NCBI RefSeq assembly: GCF_030418295.1
Contig: NZ_JAUHQA010000001.1
Coordinates: forward strand, 1,116,001 to 1,180,000
Source: Demequina muriae
Lineage (GTDB): Bacteria > Actinomycetota > Actinomycetes > Actinomycetales > Demequinaceae
DNA: 64,000 nucleotides
Reading direction: 5' to 3'
Positions 17,629 to 26,538 of this stretch are shown in pieces; the first letter of the stretch is position 1; each line of letters starts with the position of its first letter. The translations under genes were made by a program, and so were the position numbers. The notes below the pieces were generated by a model. The model was not told where the DNA came from. It did no database searches and worked only from the letters and a program-made list of their open reading frames with translations.

Positions 17629-18402
17629 ATGACCTTGAACCAGGCTGGAAGGCCAGCCGCGGCCTCGGCCCCCGTGACGCTGACGGCGCGCGGGCTCACC
17701 AAGACGTACGGCACCGGCGACGCCGCCGTGACGGCCGTCGATCACGTCGACCTCGACATCGCCGGGGGCGCACTCACCGCCGTGATGGGACCCTCCGGCT
17801 CGGGCAAGACCACGCTGGTGCACCTGCTCGCGGGGCTTGACCGGCCCGATTCGGGCGAGGTGTGGGTGGGCGACGACGAGCTCACCGGGCTCTCCGACAA
17901 GAAGCTGGCCCGCGTGCGGGGCCGAGTGGTCGGGTTCGTGTTCCAAGGCTTCAACCTCATCCAGACCATGAGCGGGCGCGACAACATCGCGCTGCCGCTG
18001 AGACTGAACGGCCTGCCCCACGACGAATCGTGGATGGCGACGCTGGTGGAGATGCTCGGCATCGACCGCGAGCTCGACCGCAGGCCGTACGAGATGTCGG
18101 GTGGTCAGCAGCAGCGGGTAGCCATCGCCCGCGCGCTGATCACCCGGCCACGCGTGGTGCTCGCCGACGAGCCCACCGGCAACCTGGACACGCACGCGAG
18201 CGCCGAGATCCTCTCGCACCTGCGGGCGTCCTGCCGCGAGCTCGGGCAGTCGGTCGTGATGGTCACTCACGACCCCGCCGCCGCGTCCTATGCGAGCCAG
18301 GTGCTGCTGTTCGCCGACGGTCGCGTGGAAGGCCACATCACGGACCCCACCCCCGAATCGGTCATGGCCGGTCTCGATGCACTGGCAGGAGTAGAGCGAT
18401 GA
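17629..18402 (+). CDS. ABC transporter ATP-binding protein, MacB/LolD-like
   Basis: 257 aa. Walker A GPSGSGKTT (residues 54-62), Q-loop GFVFQGFNL, signature MSGGQQQRVAIARAL, Walker B VVLADEPTGNLD, H-switch VTHD. This is the subfamily that drives FtsX-type permeases in peptide or antibiotic export and resistance. TAGCGT lies 7 nt before the ATG (leaderless). It overlaps the first of three permease genes (ATGA). One ATPase for three permeases is unusual. Confidence 0.95.
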   Translation: MTLNQAGRPAAASAPVTLTARGLTKTYGTGDAAVTAVDHVDLDIAGGALTAVMGPSGSGKTTLVHLLAGLDRPDSGEVWVGDDELTGLSDKKLARVRGRVVGFVFQGFNLIQTMSGRDNIALPLRLNGLPHDESWMATLVEMLGIDRELDRRPYEMSGGQQQRVAIARALITRPRVVLADEPTGNLDTHASAEILSHLRASCRELGQSVVMVTHDPAAASYASQVLLFADGRVEGHITDPTPESVMAGLDALAGVER

Positions 18403-20405
18403 GATGGGTTCCGGTGTGGATCGTGGGGGCGGCCGCCGCTCTCGCCGCCTGGGCGAGCGGACCGCTGTTCTATGACTACGGCGATCACGCCGATCCGGGA
18501 CTGGGCATCGACGTCAGGCTCGCGTGGGTCATGGTGCTGTTCTACGCGCCGTTCCTCATCGCCGTCGTCGGCGGCACGGTGCTCGCGTTCAGGTCGCTGT
18601 GGCTATCAACCCGGCGGGCCGAGCTCGCCGCCCACCTCGCGCTCGGACGGCCTCGCCGGTCGCTCGTGCTCGAGCACGTCCGCGCTGGCTTGCGGGACGG
18701 GTTCCTTGCGGGCGTCGGCGGCGTGGTGCTCGGCGGAGCGCTGCGCCAGATCATGACGGGGTTCGTCGGAGTCGAGTTCGTGTCCAACACTCTCTGGGAT
18801 TTTACCGCCTTCGCGGTGCTCGCGATGGTGTGTTTTGTCTTCGCGTACTGGATCGCGGCGCTGTGGGCCACGCGCGGCTCGGTGCGTGAGATCGCTTCAG
18901 GACAGGCCGCCGATGCGCCCGCCGAGGTGGGCGCTCGCCACTCCGGCCGACGGGTACGACAGTTCTTGGTGATCTCGTCCCTCGCCCTTGGTACGGCCGC
19001 AGTGGCCCTGGTGATCTGGGCTCCCGACGTGCTCGCGGCGAGCGACTCCGATGGCGAAGTCGCGGTCCTGATCGCCCTCCTCGCCGGGATGGTCATGGCT
19101 GTCGGGTTCGGCCTCGCCTTTCCTGGGTTGCTGGTGTACGCAGGCGCGAAGGTGACGGTCCGCGCGACTCAAGCTCTTGGCCGAGCTCTCGCGACCCCGT
19201 CCGCTCCGGGCTCGGCCCGCTCGCTGGCCTCCGACGCCCTCGCGCGCCGGACCCCCATGCGTACTGGTGCGGCGGCGACTGTGATCGCGGTCATGGGCGT
19301 TGCGGTGAGCGTGTCCGCCATGTACTTCGGACTCGAGGAGCGCAACAACACCGCCGCCGACCTTCGACCGCGCACCACAGTGAGCACGGTAGAAATCGTC
19401 GAGACGGAGCCACCGCAGTCCGCCACGTCCGGGTGGGCCGAGCCGCTGCCCGCTCAGCTGCTCGCCGACCTGCACGCCGACCCGGCGCTGATCGTGATCG
19501 AGGCTGCGGTGCTGACCACAGAGGTTCGCGAGCACGAGTCCTGGGCGGACGATGGGCTGCCGTTCATGGATGCCTCGCGGGACCTGCTGATCGCCGTCGA
19601 TCCCGCAGCGCTGGATGCCGTGGTGCAGGACGCAGGGAAGGCGCTGTACCTCACCGACGGGACGGTGTGGCACAGCGGTGCGCTGGGCTCCATCCCGTCC
19701 TATGGGCCAGGTGGGCTGCACATCGAGGTGAACGGCGTGCGGGGGGACGCCGAAGCAGTCAATGGCCCCTCCCCCTGGACCGGTATCTCGCGCCCGTGGG
19801 CCGAGAGCCTGTGGGGCACCGCTCCAACGTCCGCCGCGATGCTGTACCCCGCTGGCGGCGTGCCCGTCGATGAGGTGCTCCGGGCCCACGATCTGGACGG
19901 ACTCCATGTCTCCAGCGCAGACGCATCCTTCGAGTGGGACAGCACCGCGAGCGCCGGCCTCGTCGCCGCAGTCACGGCTCCGTTCCTGGCGGTCGCCGTC
20001 GCCATCGTCGTCGCACTCGCCTGGTCAGGGCAGCGCCTGCGCGCTCGCGATCAGGCAACGCTGCTGGCGCTCGGCGCCACCCCCTCCGCACTGCGCAGGG
20101 CAGCGGCTCTCGAGTCGTTCCTGGTCACTTCGGTCGCGGGCGCCGTCGGCTGCCTCGGCGGAGTTCTCCTCGGGCCGCTCCTAGCTGCGGTCGCGTTCTC
20201 CTCGCCCATCGGGGCGGCCGGTCCTGGCCTCGTGCTGTGGAACATGGGCCACACGCTCACGATCATGCCGTGGGGCGTGCTCCTCGGGCTGGTGCTCGGC
20301 GCGGCACTGATCGCTGCCGCTGGTGCGGCCCTCATTCGCGTGCGGCTCGATCGCCTCAGCCCCGCCCAACAACTCACCGAAGCTCAGAAGGCAGGAACGT
20401 CATGA
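18399..20405 (+). CDS. FtsX-type ABC permease 1
   Basis: 668 aa with about eight to ten hydrophobic segments and a large outside domain (about residues 340-525). The FtsX-like motifs L-A-L-G-x-P-R-R...E-H (N-terminal half) and L-A-L-G-A-T-P-S-A-L-R-R (C-terminal half) mark two repeated membrane units. The start ATG overlaps the ATPase stop. Closest to permease 2 at 20446 (same LALG/ALGAT units), so the two probably arose by duplication. Confidence 0.88.
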   Translation: MRWVPVWIVGAAAALAAWASGPLFYDYGDHADPGLGIDVRLAWVMVLFYAPFLIAVVGGTVLAFRSLWLSTRRAELAAHLALGRPRRSLVLEHVRAGLRDGFLAGVGGVVLGGALRQIMTGFVGVEFVSNTLWDFTAFAVLAMVCFVFAYWIAALWATRGSVREIASGQAADAPAEVGARHSGRRVRQFLVISSLALGTAAVALVIWAPDVLAASDSDGEVAVLIALLAGMVMAVGFGLAFPGLLVYAGAKVTVRATQALGRALATPSAPGSARSLASDALARRTPMRTGAAATVIAVMGVAVSVSAMYFGLEERNNTAADLRPRTTVSTVEIVETEPPQSATSGWAEPLPAQLLADLHADPALIVIEAAVLTTEVREHESWADDGLPFMDASRDLLIAVDPAALDAVVQDAGKALYLTDGTVWHSGALGSIPSYGPGGLHIEVNGVRGDAEAVNGPSPWTGISRPWAESLWGTAPTSAAMLYPAGGVPVDEVLRAHDLDGLHVSSADASFEWDSTASAGLVAAVTAPFLAVAVAIVVALAWSGQRLRARDQATLLALGATPSALRRAAALESFLVTSVAGAVGCLGGVLLGPLLAAVAFSSPIGAAGPGLVLWNMGHTLTIMPWGVLLGLVLGAALIAAAGAALIRVRLDRLSPAQQLTEAQKAGTS

Positions 20406-20449
20406 TCGCCACTCGCATGCTGGGGACCGCGACGGGAGCAGCCCGATGA
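20402..20449 (+). CDS. 15-codon micro-ORF linking permease genes 1 and 2
   Basis: ATG at 20402 overlaps the permease 1 stop (ATGA), and its own TGA overlaps the permease 2 ATG (ATGA). The peptide is MIATRMLGTATGAAR. Either it is a translated link that carries ribosomes from one gene to the next, or it is the surviving 5' end of a lost gene, since FtsX permease genes often begin Met-Ile. There is no independent proof that the peptide is made. Confidence 0.4.
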   Translation: MIATRMLGTATGAAR

Positions 20450-22335
20450 GGGCGGTCGCCGCGGCCCTCTCGGGGGCCTATGCGCTCCTCATCATGACAG
20501 TCCTGCTGCCGTGGGATCAGGTGGAGTGCGCCACCGCCGCGTGCGTGCCGAGCGACGCCGATGCACCGCTGTTCACCCTTGGCTTCACCACGATCGCCCT
20601 GGTGATCCCCACGCTCGTCCTCATGATCATCCTGCGCGCGGTGCTGGGACTGCGCGCCACTCGTGACCCGGAGGCGGGGGCGGTGCTGGCGGCACTCGGG
20701 CAGACGCGCGGCACCGCAGTCAGGACCGCCGCGCTTCAGGGTCTCCGCGACGGGTTCATCGCCGCCGGGATCGCATACGTGCTCGCAGGAGCGGTGCACG
20801 TCGCCATGGTCGCCAGCGTGGGATTGAACCCCCTCACGGCAGGGGCAGGCCTATGGCTCGAGCGCGCCGTGCTCGCCGCGGTCGCGGTCGTCGCCCTGGT
20901 CCTGTCCCACATGCTCACGGCCGCCCAGCGGCCGCGGACGCCCGTGGACGCCCTCACTGCGGACATGCAGGACGATCCCGCGCCGCGACCGTCCCTCAAG
21001 GTGCGCGCCATGCTGAGCGGGGGCGTGCTTGCAGCCTCGGGCGGCGTCATCGCCGGGCTTGCGATGTTCATGCGGGACATTCCCCGGTGGGAAGGCGGGT
21101 TTGTCGCGATGAACGCCGCCGGGATCGCGATGATCACGGGCTGGGCCGGAGCGCTCGCCCTCGGCCTGTGGGCCGCGGTGCCGTGGCTGCGCCTGCGGCG
21201 TGGCGCGGCGATTGCGCTGGCGGCCGCCGCCGTAGGCCGTGACAGTCGCGTCGGCGCGGTGCTCGACAGCTACGCCGGCGACCGATCCCGCGCATCTGCG
21301 CGCATCGTGACCGTGCTCGCGGGGCTGGGCTTCCTCTTCGCCGCCCTGCCGTCAGCGGAGACCGGCGTCCCCCTCGAGGGCCGCCAGACGGCAGCCATCG
21401 TGCTCGACGGAGACGTCGACGCCTCCGCCCTCGAGGAGTCCTACCGTGCCATCCCGGGCGTCGAGAGCGTGATCGTCGCCGACGCTGCGACCCTGCCGGA
21501 CGCGACTTTCCACAGCTTCGTCTTCGCGGTCTCTCCCGACAGCCTGCGTGGTCATCACGACGCGCTGGCAGACGCGCTGGAGCGACACCCGCGGCACGTC
21601 GCCGCGTCGCTGACCAACGGTGAGGTGCCCACCGAGCTGCTGGGCAATCCCCGCTTCGAGGTCGACGGAGTCCTGCCGATCTCCGAGTGCTGCGACGCCT
21701 TCGTCAACGCCGACCACATCGACCTCGGCTCGCCGGGATCGGGATTCCTCATCTACGCCACCCCCGGCGCAGACCTCGAAGCCATGAACGAGGCGATCGA
21801 CCGGGTCGCCTCGGACGCTCCAGGCGTGACGAGCATCGGCACGTCCTACCTGGGATGGGAGTCCTCGACGTCGCCGTGGTCGGTCGTGGTCGACATCGCC
21901 GTCGCGGGGCTCGTGCTCGTGCTGCCCTTGACGCTGCTCGCGGTGCGCGCGGTGAAGCGACGTCGGCAGGACGATGCGACGCTTGCGGCACTGGGAGCGA
22001 CGGCTCGGACCATGCGCACCGCCACTGCTCTCGAGACGGCAGCGGTGAGCGCCTATGCCCTCGCCGGCGGCATGGTGGTGGGAGCGGTCACCCGCGTGCT
22101 CATGACGGAGCTCCAACAGGGCCGGCTCTCGCTTCAGTCGGTGGCCGTGGACTCGCCCCTGACGGCCGGTCTGGACGCCGTGGGCTGGGCCGCGATGGGC
22201 ACAGTGGGGCTCACGGGAGTGGCGATCATGACGATCACGGCGTTCATCACGGCGTGGGCGACGGCCCGACCGGGAGGTCGCGGGCGCACACCTGTAGACC
22301 AGCTCCGCACGAAGGCGACGGAAGGCGTGCGATGA
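20446..22335 (+). CDS. FtsX-type ABC permease 2
   Basis: 629 aa. Repeated membrane units with AALGQTRGTAVRTAALQGLRDGF (N-terminal half) and LAALGATARTMRTATALE (C-terminal half); an extracytoplasmic domain lies at about 320-480, with a Cys pair in SECCDAF. It overlaps permease 3 by four bases. It has no ATPase domain, so it must use the ATPase at 17629. Substrate unknown; with permeases 1 and 3 it probably forms alternative or hetero-oligomeric exporters. Confidence 0.86.
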   Translation: MRAVAAALSGAYALLIMTVLLPWDQVECATAACVPSDADAPLFTLGFTTIALVIPTLVLMIILRAVLGLRATRDPEAGAVLAALGQTRGTAVRTAALQGLRDGFIAAGIAYVLAGAVHVAMVASVGLNPLTAGAGLWLERAVLAAVAVVALVLSHMLTAAQRPRTPVDALTADMQDDPAPRPSLKVRAMLSGGVLAASGGVIAGLAMFMRDIPRWEGGFVAMNAAGIAMITGWAGALALGLWAAVPWLRLRRGAAIALAAAAVGRDSRVGAVLDSYAGDRSRASARIVTVLAGLGFLFAALPSAETGVPLEGRQTAAIVLDGDVDASALEESYRAIPGVESVIVADAATLPDATFHSFVFAVSPDSLRGHHDALADALERHPRHVAASLTNGEVPTELLGNPRFEVDGVLPISECCDAFVNADHIDLGSPGSGFLIYATPGADLEAMNEAIDRVASDAPGVTSIGTSYLGWESSTSPWSVVVDIAVAGLVLVLPLTLLAVRAVKRRRQDDATLAALGATARTMRTATALETAAVSAYALAGGMVVGAVTRVLMTELQQGRLSLQSVAVDSPLTAGLDAVGWAAMGTVGLTGVAIMTITAFITAWATARPGGRGRTPVDQLRTKATEGVR

Positions 22336-24428
22336 TCCTGCGACTGGCGCGAGAGCAGCTGCGATCGGGACGGCGCTACACCGCGTGGAGCGGGCTGCTG
22401 CTGACCATGGCCCTCGCTCTCGCGAGCGCGGCGTTCGTGGGCGCGTCGACCCAGCTCACGACGAACACCCTGGCGAGCCACGAGTACCTGCCGCGGCTCG
22501 ACCACGTGGCGTGGGTGTCATGGTGGACCGACGGCCTGCCGGAGGACGACCCTGAGCTGCTGCCGTACGCCGGGGACCCGACTGTGCTGGAGCCCGGGCA
22601 GGCCGTGGCGATGGTCGATGAGGCGCGCGCGGCCGGCGACGACGCGCTGGTGCAGCAGTACACGGGACTGTGGGCAGCACCCGTCGACGCTGGCGCCGGC
22701 GCGCAGACGCTTGAGGTGGTCTCCCGCTACCCCGACGTGCGGTGGGAGGACGTGCTCATCGAGGGGAGCGCGCCTCGAGGCGGAGAGATTTCGGTCGCGG
22801 CAGACGTCGCGGAGGGCCTCGGGGTCGGCGTGGGCGACGAACTGCGTCTCGCCGCGCCCATGGACCGCGACGACACGATCGCCGACGCGGTGACGGTCAC
22901 CGGCCTCACTCGGCCCTCCTCCTACGGTCCGCTCATGTCGCCGGCGCCCACCGGGTACGTGACGTGGGACGACGGACTCGACTACGCACACGCCATCGAG
23001 GGGTGGAGGGACGTCGCCGCGGCCACTGGCGAGCCCACGCAGCGCCTGGATGCCACCGTGACATGGACGCAGGGTGCAGCCGCATTCGCGGGACTCGAGC
23101 CCGTCGGCATCTACGACCTCTCCTGGACAGATCTGTCCCTCGGGTTCGAGGGCTGGCCCGTGACGGCGATCTCCGCGGCGGGCCTCGTCGCCGTGGCGAT
23201 GATCGGTGCGACCTTCGCGATGGCCCGGTCGCAGGCTCAGCGGCGCATCCAATGGGTCGCGACCGCCCGTGTGCTCGGCGCCAAGCGCTCGGCCCTCGTG
23301 TCCGCGAGCGCGGTCGAGGCGCTGGTGATCGCCGTCGTCGCGACTGCCACAGGGATCGCACTCGGCTACCTCGCCGTCAGCGGACTCGTCGCGTTCGAAC
23401 GCTGGCGCACGCCCGGCGTCCTGCTCCCTCCCGCGCCTACGCTCGCACCCGTGGGGCTCGCACTCCTGATCGGATTGGGCCTGGTGCTCGCCACGATCAC
23501 GGCGGTCGCGCCGGCTTTCTGGGCCACCCGGGTGGTGCCCTCGGCGGCGCTCAAGCCCGTGACCCCCTTCAGCGAGGCGCAGCTCTCTCGCGACGTGTCG
23601 GGACGGTGGCTCATCGGCCTGACGACGCTCGCCGTGGTGGGCATCGTCGTCGCGGCCGCCCTGGGGTGGTTCACGTCCCCGGCCGTCGGCGAACAGCTGA
23701 CGGCCTTCAGCGTGGCGAGCCTGGTGGTGCTCGGGATCGCCGTCACGGTGGAGCTCGCGCGGCTGGGCATTCGACGCGCTGGAGCGCTGGTCGCACGGGT
23801 GCCGCAGCCATGGGCCGTGGCCGTCGAGTCGGGCCTCACCGCACGCTGGCGGTCGTCGGGCGCTGCCGCCGCCATCGTGGGACTCACGGCCGCGGGCATC
23901 GTGAGCGTCATCGCGCTCGGCGTGTACAACGCCGCGTTCGGAGCAGTCGACTCACCGGGGGCGGGAGTCTACGGATCCCTGTGGGATCTGGCCATGATGC
24001 GTGCGGTGCCGAGCTGGCGCCTCGTGGCGGTCGCCTGCGGGGCCTTCGCACTGGCCGCGGTCGTCGCAGCTGCCATCATCTCGACGGCGCGCCACGCCAC
24101 GGCCGCGGATGACGCGGTCCAGGGCGCGCTCGGTCTGTCTCCACGGGATGCGCGGCGGGCGGCGGGCATTGAGGTGGGCATGCCCATCGCGGTCGGCGCA
24201 CTGGCGGGGACGACGGTGGGATGGGCCGGTGGGGCCCTGTTCGCGCTCACGGCCCCCGCACTCGCCAGCGGCATCCAGGCGTGGGGGGTCGGCGCCGCCG
24301 CCACCGTCATCACAGTCGCCGCCACCTGCGGGATCGCGACACTCGTCGCGGCAGTCGCATCGGCCCTTGCAGCGGTGACCACGAGAATCGGGCCTCCCGT
24401 GCGAGAACTCGCGCGCGCTACGCGCTGA
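22332..24428 (+). CDS. FtsX-type ABC permease 3
   Basis: 698 aa. One N-terminal membrane segment, then an outside domain (about 45-265), then two FtsX-like units, with ARVLGAKRSALVSASAVEAL in the first and GALGLSPRDARRAAGIEVG in the second. The layout (long N-terminal outside domain, then helices in blocks) resembles MacB-like proteins more than permeases 1 and 2 do. The start overlaps permease 2 (ATGA). It is the last gene of the operon, with no clear terminator before the rhodanese gene. Confidence 0.86.
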   Translation: MILRLAREQLRSGRRYTAWSGLLLTMALALASAAFVGASTQLTTNTLASHEYLPRLDHVAWVSWWTDGLPEDDPELLPYAGDPTVLEPGQAVAMVDEARAAGDDALVQQYTGLWAAPVDAGAGAQTLEVVSRYPDVRWEDVLIEGSAPRGGEISVAADVAEGLGVGVGDELRLAAPMDRDDTIADAVTVTGLTRPSSYGPLMSPAPTGYVTWDDGLDYAHAIEGWRDVAAATGEPTQRLDATVTWTQGAAAFAGLEPVGIYDLSWTDLSLGFEGWPVTAISAAGLVAVAMIGATFAMARSQAQRRIQWVATARVLGAKRSALVSASAVEALVIAVVATATGIALGYLAVSGLVAFERWRTPGVLLPPAPTLAPVGLALLIGLGLVLATITAVAPAFWATRVVPSAALKPVTPFSEAQLSRDVSGRWLIGLTTLAVVGIVVAAALGWFTSPAVGEQLTAFSVASLVVLGIAVTVELARLGIRRAGALVARVPQPWAVAVESGLTARWRSSGAAAAIVGLTAAGIVSVIALGVYNAAFGAVDSPGAGVYGSLWDLAMMRAVPSWRLVAVACGAFALAAVVAAAIISTARHATAADDAVQGALGLSPRDARRAAGIEVGMPIAVGALAGTTVGWAGGALFALTAPALASGIQAWGVGAAATVITVAATCGIATLVAAVASALAAVTTRIGPPVRELARATR

Positions 24429-24552
24429 GCGGGGCACTCGGAGGAGTCGAGCGCACCTCCCCTAGACTGACGCGCATCGGCCCCCAAGCGCGGGGCGCCG
24501 CCCCCGCACCCGCATCGGCCGCCCCGCCGGTGCCGCCCCGGAAGGACCGCTC

Positions 24553-24975
24553 GTGAGCAACTACGCCGGAGACATCACCCCCCAGGAGGCCTGGGAGATG
24601 CTGACCTCGAACCCCGATGCGCGCCTCGTCGACGTGCGGACCGAGGCCGAGTGGCGGTTCGTGGGCGTGCCCGACACGTCATCGACCGACCACGAGACCC
24701 TGTTCATCGAGTGGGTGAGCTACCCCGACGGCCAGCGGAACTTCCGCTTCGTGGAGCAGCTCAAGGACGGCGGGTTCGAGCCCGGGTCCGAGGCGCCCGT
24801 GATCTTCCTGTGCCGCTCGGGACAGCGTTCGATCGGCGCGGCAGTGGCGGCGACCGATGCGGGCATCGGCCCGTCCTACAACGTCCTCGAAGGCTTCGAG
24901 GGCGCGGTCGACGGCGACGGCCACCGTGGCTGGCAGGGCTGGCGCGCGGCCGGGCTGCCCTGGCGTCAGGGCTGA
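24553..24975 (+). CDS. Rhodanese-like sulfurtransferase
   Basis: 140 aa, a single rhodanese domain. The active-site loop has Cys87 (FLCRSGQRS) and the N-terminal CH2A-like stretch DARLVDVRTEAEW. It may deliver sulfane sulfur. In many Actinobacteria a rhodanese gene of this kind precedes metZ directly; here metZ is 7.6 kb further on (32592), with the xyloside locus in between. GTG start with GAAGGA 6 nt upstream. The leader (24467-24552) contains two copies of the word GCATCGGC. Confidence 0.93.
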   Translation: MSNYAGDITPQEAWEMLTSNPDARLVDVRTEAEWRFVGVPDTSSTDHETLFIEWVSYPDGQRNFRFVEQLKDGGFEPGSEAPVIFLCRSGQRSIGAAVAATDAGIGPSYNVLEGFEGAVDGDGHRGWQGWRAAGLPWRQG

Positions 24976-25206
24976 TCCCCCCGTACCGCGTTCACCGCAC
25001 ACCAGCCGTCGATCCTCGTGCGCGACCGACGGGCAGGCTCATCCATGCCGCGCGCGGCCGCTCGTGCGGGGCCTCAGGCAAGTCCGCACAAGTCAGCCTG
25101 TCCGTCGGTCACGACCCGCCATCCTGGTGGTGGGAGCGGGCGCGGCGGTGCGAGCGGGCGCGCACGCGGGCCAGTCCGGCCAGATGTCACGATTTGGTCA
25201 CACGGC

Positions 25207-25235
25207 TTGCATTGTTGGGATCCGCAACTTAGTGT
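25207..25235 (+). promoter_or_regulatory. Promoter of the LacI-type regulator gene
   Basis: TTGCAT (-35), a 17-bp spacer, TAGTGT (-10), in the most AT-rich stretch nearby. The start of transcription would be about 25242, with the operator 12 nt further on, so the protein probably represses its own gene. The -10 is the same as in the AglE-like promoter. Confidence 0.7.
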
Positions 25236-25253
25236 CGTCCGCAACGAGGTGAT

Positions 25254-25267
25254 TCGAAGCGCTTCGA
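25254..25267. promoter_or_regulatory. LacI-family operator O1 (own gene)
   Basis: A perfect 14-bp palindrome, TCGAAGCGCTTCGA, matching the sites before the binding-protein gene. Confidence 0.85.
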
Positions 25268-25301
25268 CGAAGCAGTTGAGCAGACGACGATGGAGTCAAC
25301 G

Positions 25302-26342
25302 ATGGCGACGATCGAGGATGTGGCCCGCGAGGCGGGCGTCAGCATCTCGACTGTCTCGTACGCCCTGAGCGGCAAGAGGGCCATCAGCGCCACCACCCGC
25401 CAGCGCGTCCAGGACGCCGCCACCAAGTTGAACTACCTCCCCCACGCCTCGGCGCGCATGCTGGCAGCCAACCGCTCTCACATCTTCGCGGTGACGGCGC
25501 CGCTTCACCCCGACACCGACCACAGCGCACACATGACGTTCGCGATGGAGGTCACCAAGGCCGCTCGCGAACGTGACTACGACACGCTGCTGCTGGTGCA
25601 CAAGGACGCACTCGAGGGCATGAAGCGCTCGGCCGCGACCAGCCTCGCCGACGGCATCATCGTGCTCGACGTGGACGCCCACGACGAACGCGCCACTCTC
25701 GCGCGCCAGCTCTCCTGCCCCGCGGTGTTCATCGGCATCCCCGAGGACACCTCCGGCCTGGTGTGCGTCGACCTCGACTTCGAGGCGGCAGCAGCCATGG
25801 CGATCGACCGACTGCTGGACGCCGGCCGCAGGAGCATCGGCCTCATCTCCCACCCCGAAGAGACGCTGGTGCGGGAATCCAACTTCCCCCTGCGCTTCCG
25901 CCACGGCTTCGAGCAGCACGCCGCCGAGCGCGGCATCGACATCGCCGTCGCGAACCCGACCCACCACCGCGCCCACGAGGCCATCGCTGAGCTCCTGGAG
26001 CGCAAGCCCGACCTCGACGCGATCGTGCTCAACACCAACATCGACGTCGCGGGCTCGGTCACGGCAGCGCTCGCGGGCCTGGGCCGATCGGTGCCCGGCG
26101 ACGTCTCCGTGGTGGCCGCAGGCGTCACCTTCTCGACTCTTCGCTTCCCCGTGCCGTTCGACACCATCCCCCTCGATGCGCACGCCTCCTGCTCCGCGGC
26201 GGTCGATATGCTCGCCCGCATCGTGGAGAACGGTGAATCCCCACCGGAGACCACCCTCATCCCGCCCACCTACATCGAGCTCGGCTCGGTCGCGCGCACC
26301 AGCGCGACCCCTGTCGCGCCCGTCACCGCCCCGGCCACATGA
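25302..26342 (+). CDS. LacI-family repressor of the alpha-xyloside locus
   Basis: 346 aa from the ATG at 25302, with GGAG 6 nt upstream; an ATG at 25290 adds four residues. The N-terminal helix-turn-helix is classic (ATIEDVAREAGVSISTVSYALSGKRAIS), then the hinge LNYLPHASARMLA, then a periplasmic-binding-protein-like sensor domain. Three matching operators flank it. The inducer is probably the sugar carried by the adjacent ABC system or a product of the GH31 enzyme. Confidence 0.94.
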   Translation: MATIEDVAREAGVSISTVSYALSGKRAISATTRQRVQDAATKLNYLPHASARMLAANRSHIFAVTAPLHPDTDHSAHMTFAMEVTKAARERDYDTLLLVHKDALEGMKRSAATSLADGIIVLDVDAHDERATLARQLSCPAVFIGIPEDTSGLVCVDLDFEAAAAMAIDRLLDAGRRSIGLISHPEETLVRESNFPLRFRHGFEQHAAERGIDIAVANPTHHRAHEAIAELLERKPDLDAIVLNTNIDVAGSVTAALAGLGRSVPGDVSVVAAGVTFSTLRFPVPFDTIPLDAHASCSAAVDMLARIVENGESPPETTLIPPTYIELGSVARTSATPVAPVTAPAT

Positions 26343-26378
26343 CACCCCCCACCCCGCGCGCTTGACGGCTGCGCCTCG

Positions 26379-26392
26379 TCGAAGCGCTTCGA
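26379..26392. promoter_or_regulatory. LacI-family operator O2
   Basis: A perfect TCGAAGCGCTTCGA palindrome, 68 bp (centre to centre) upstream of O3 and 147 nt before the binding-protein start. A spacing of 68 bp (about 6.5 turns) does not put both sites on one face of the helix unless the DNA is twisted. Confidence 0.85.
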
Positions 26393-26446
26393 CAATCACG
26401 CGGGACCCGCACCACCACAACTGAATACGCACCACGACGTTCACTG

Positions 26447-26460
26447 TCGAAGCGCTTCGC
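26447..26460. promoter_or_regulatory. LacI-family operator O3
   Basis: TCGAAGCGCTTCGC: 12 of the 14 palindromic positions, with the core CGAAGCGCTTCG intact. It lies 79 nt before the binding-protein start. The promoter itself was not resolved. Confidence 0.82.
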
Positions 26461-26538
26461 CAACCCGGGAAGCACGGCAGCCGACCACCCCGCGACGGGC
26501 CACCCCGGTCCCGAGCACCTACAAGGAGGTAGACAAAA

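Larger units (their letters stand above)
24976..25301. other. Intergenic region before the LacI gene
   Basis: 326 bases without a supported gene. The right end holds the lacI promoter (25207-25235) and operator (25254-25267). Nothing recognisable was seen in 24976-25200. Confidence 0.6.

Noticed and set aside
26343-26538. TTGACG at 26362 as -35 of the xyloside binding-protein gene
   Set aside because: No acceptable -10 box at 16-19 bp; only the operators are supported.
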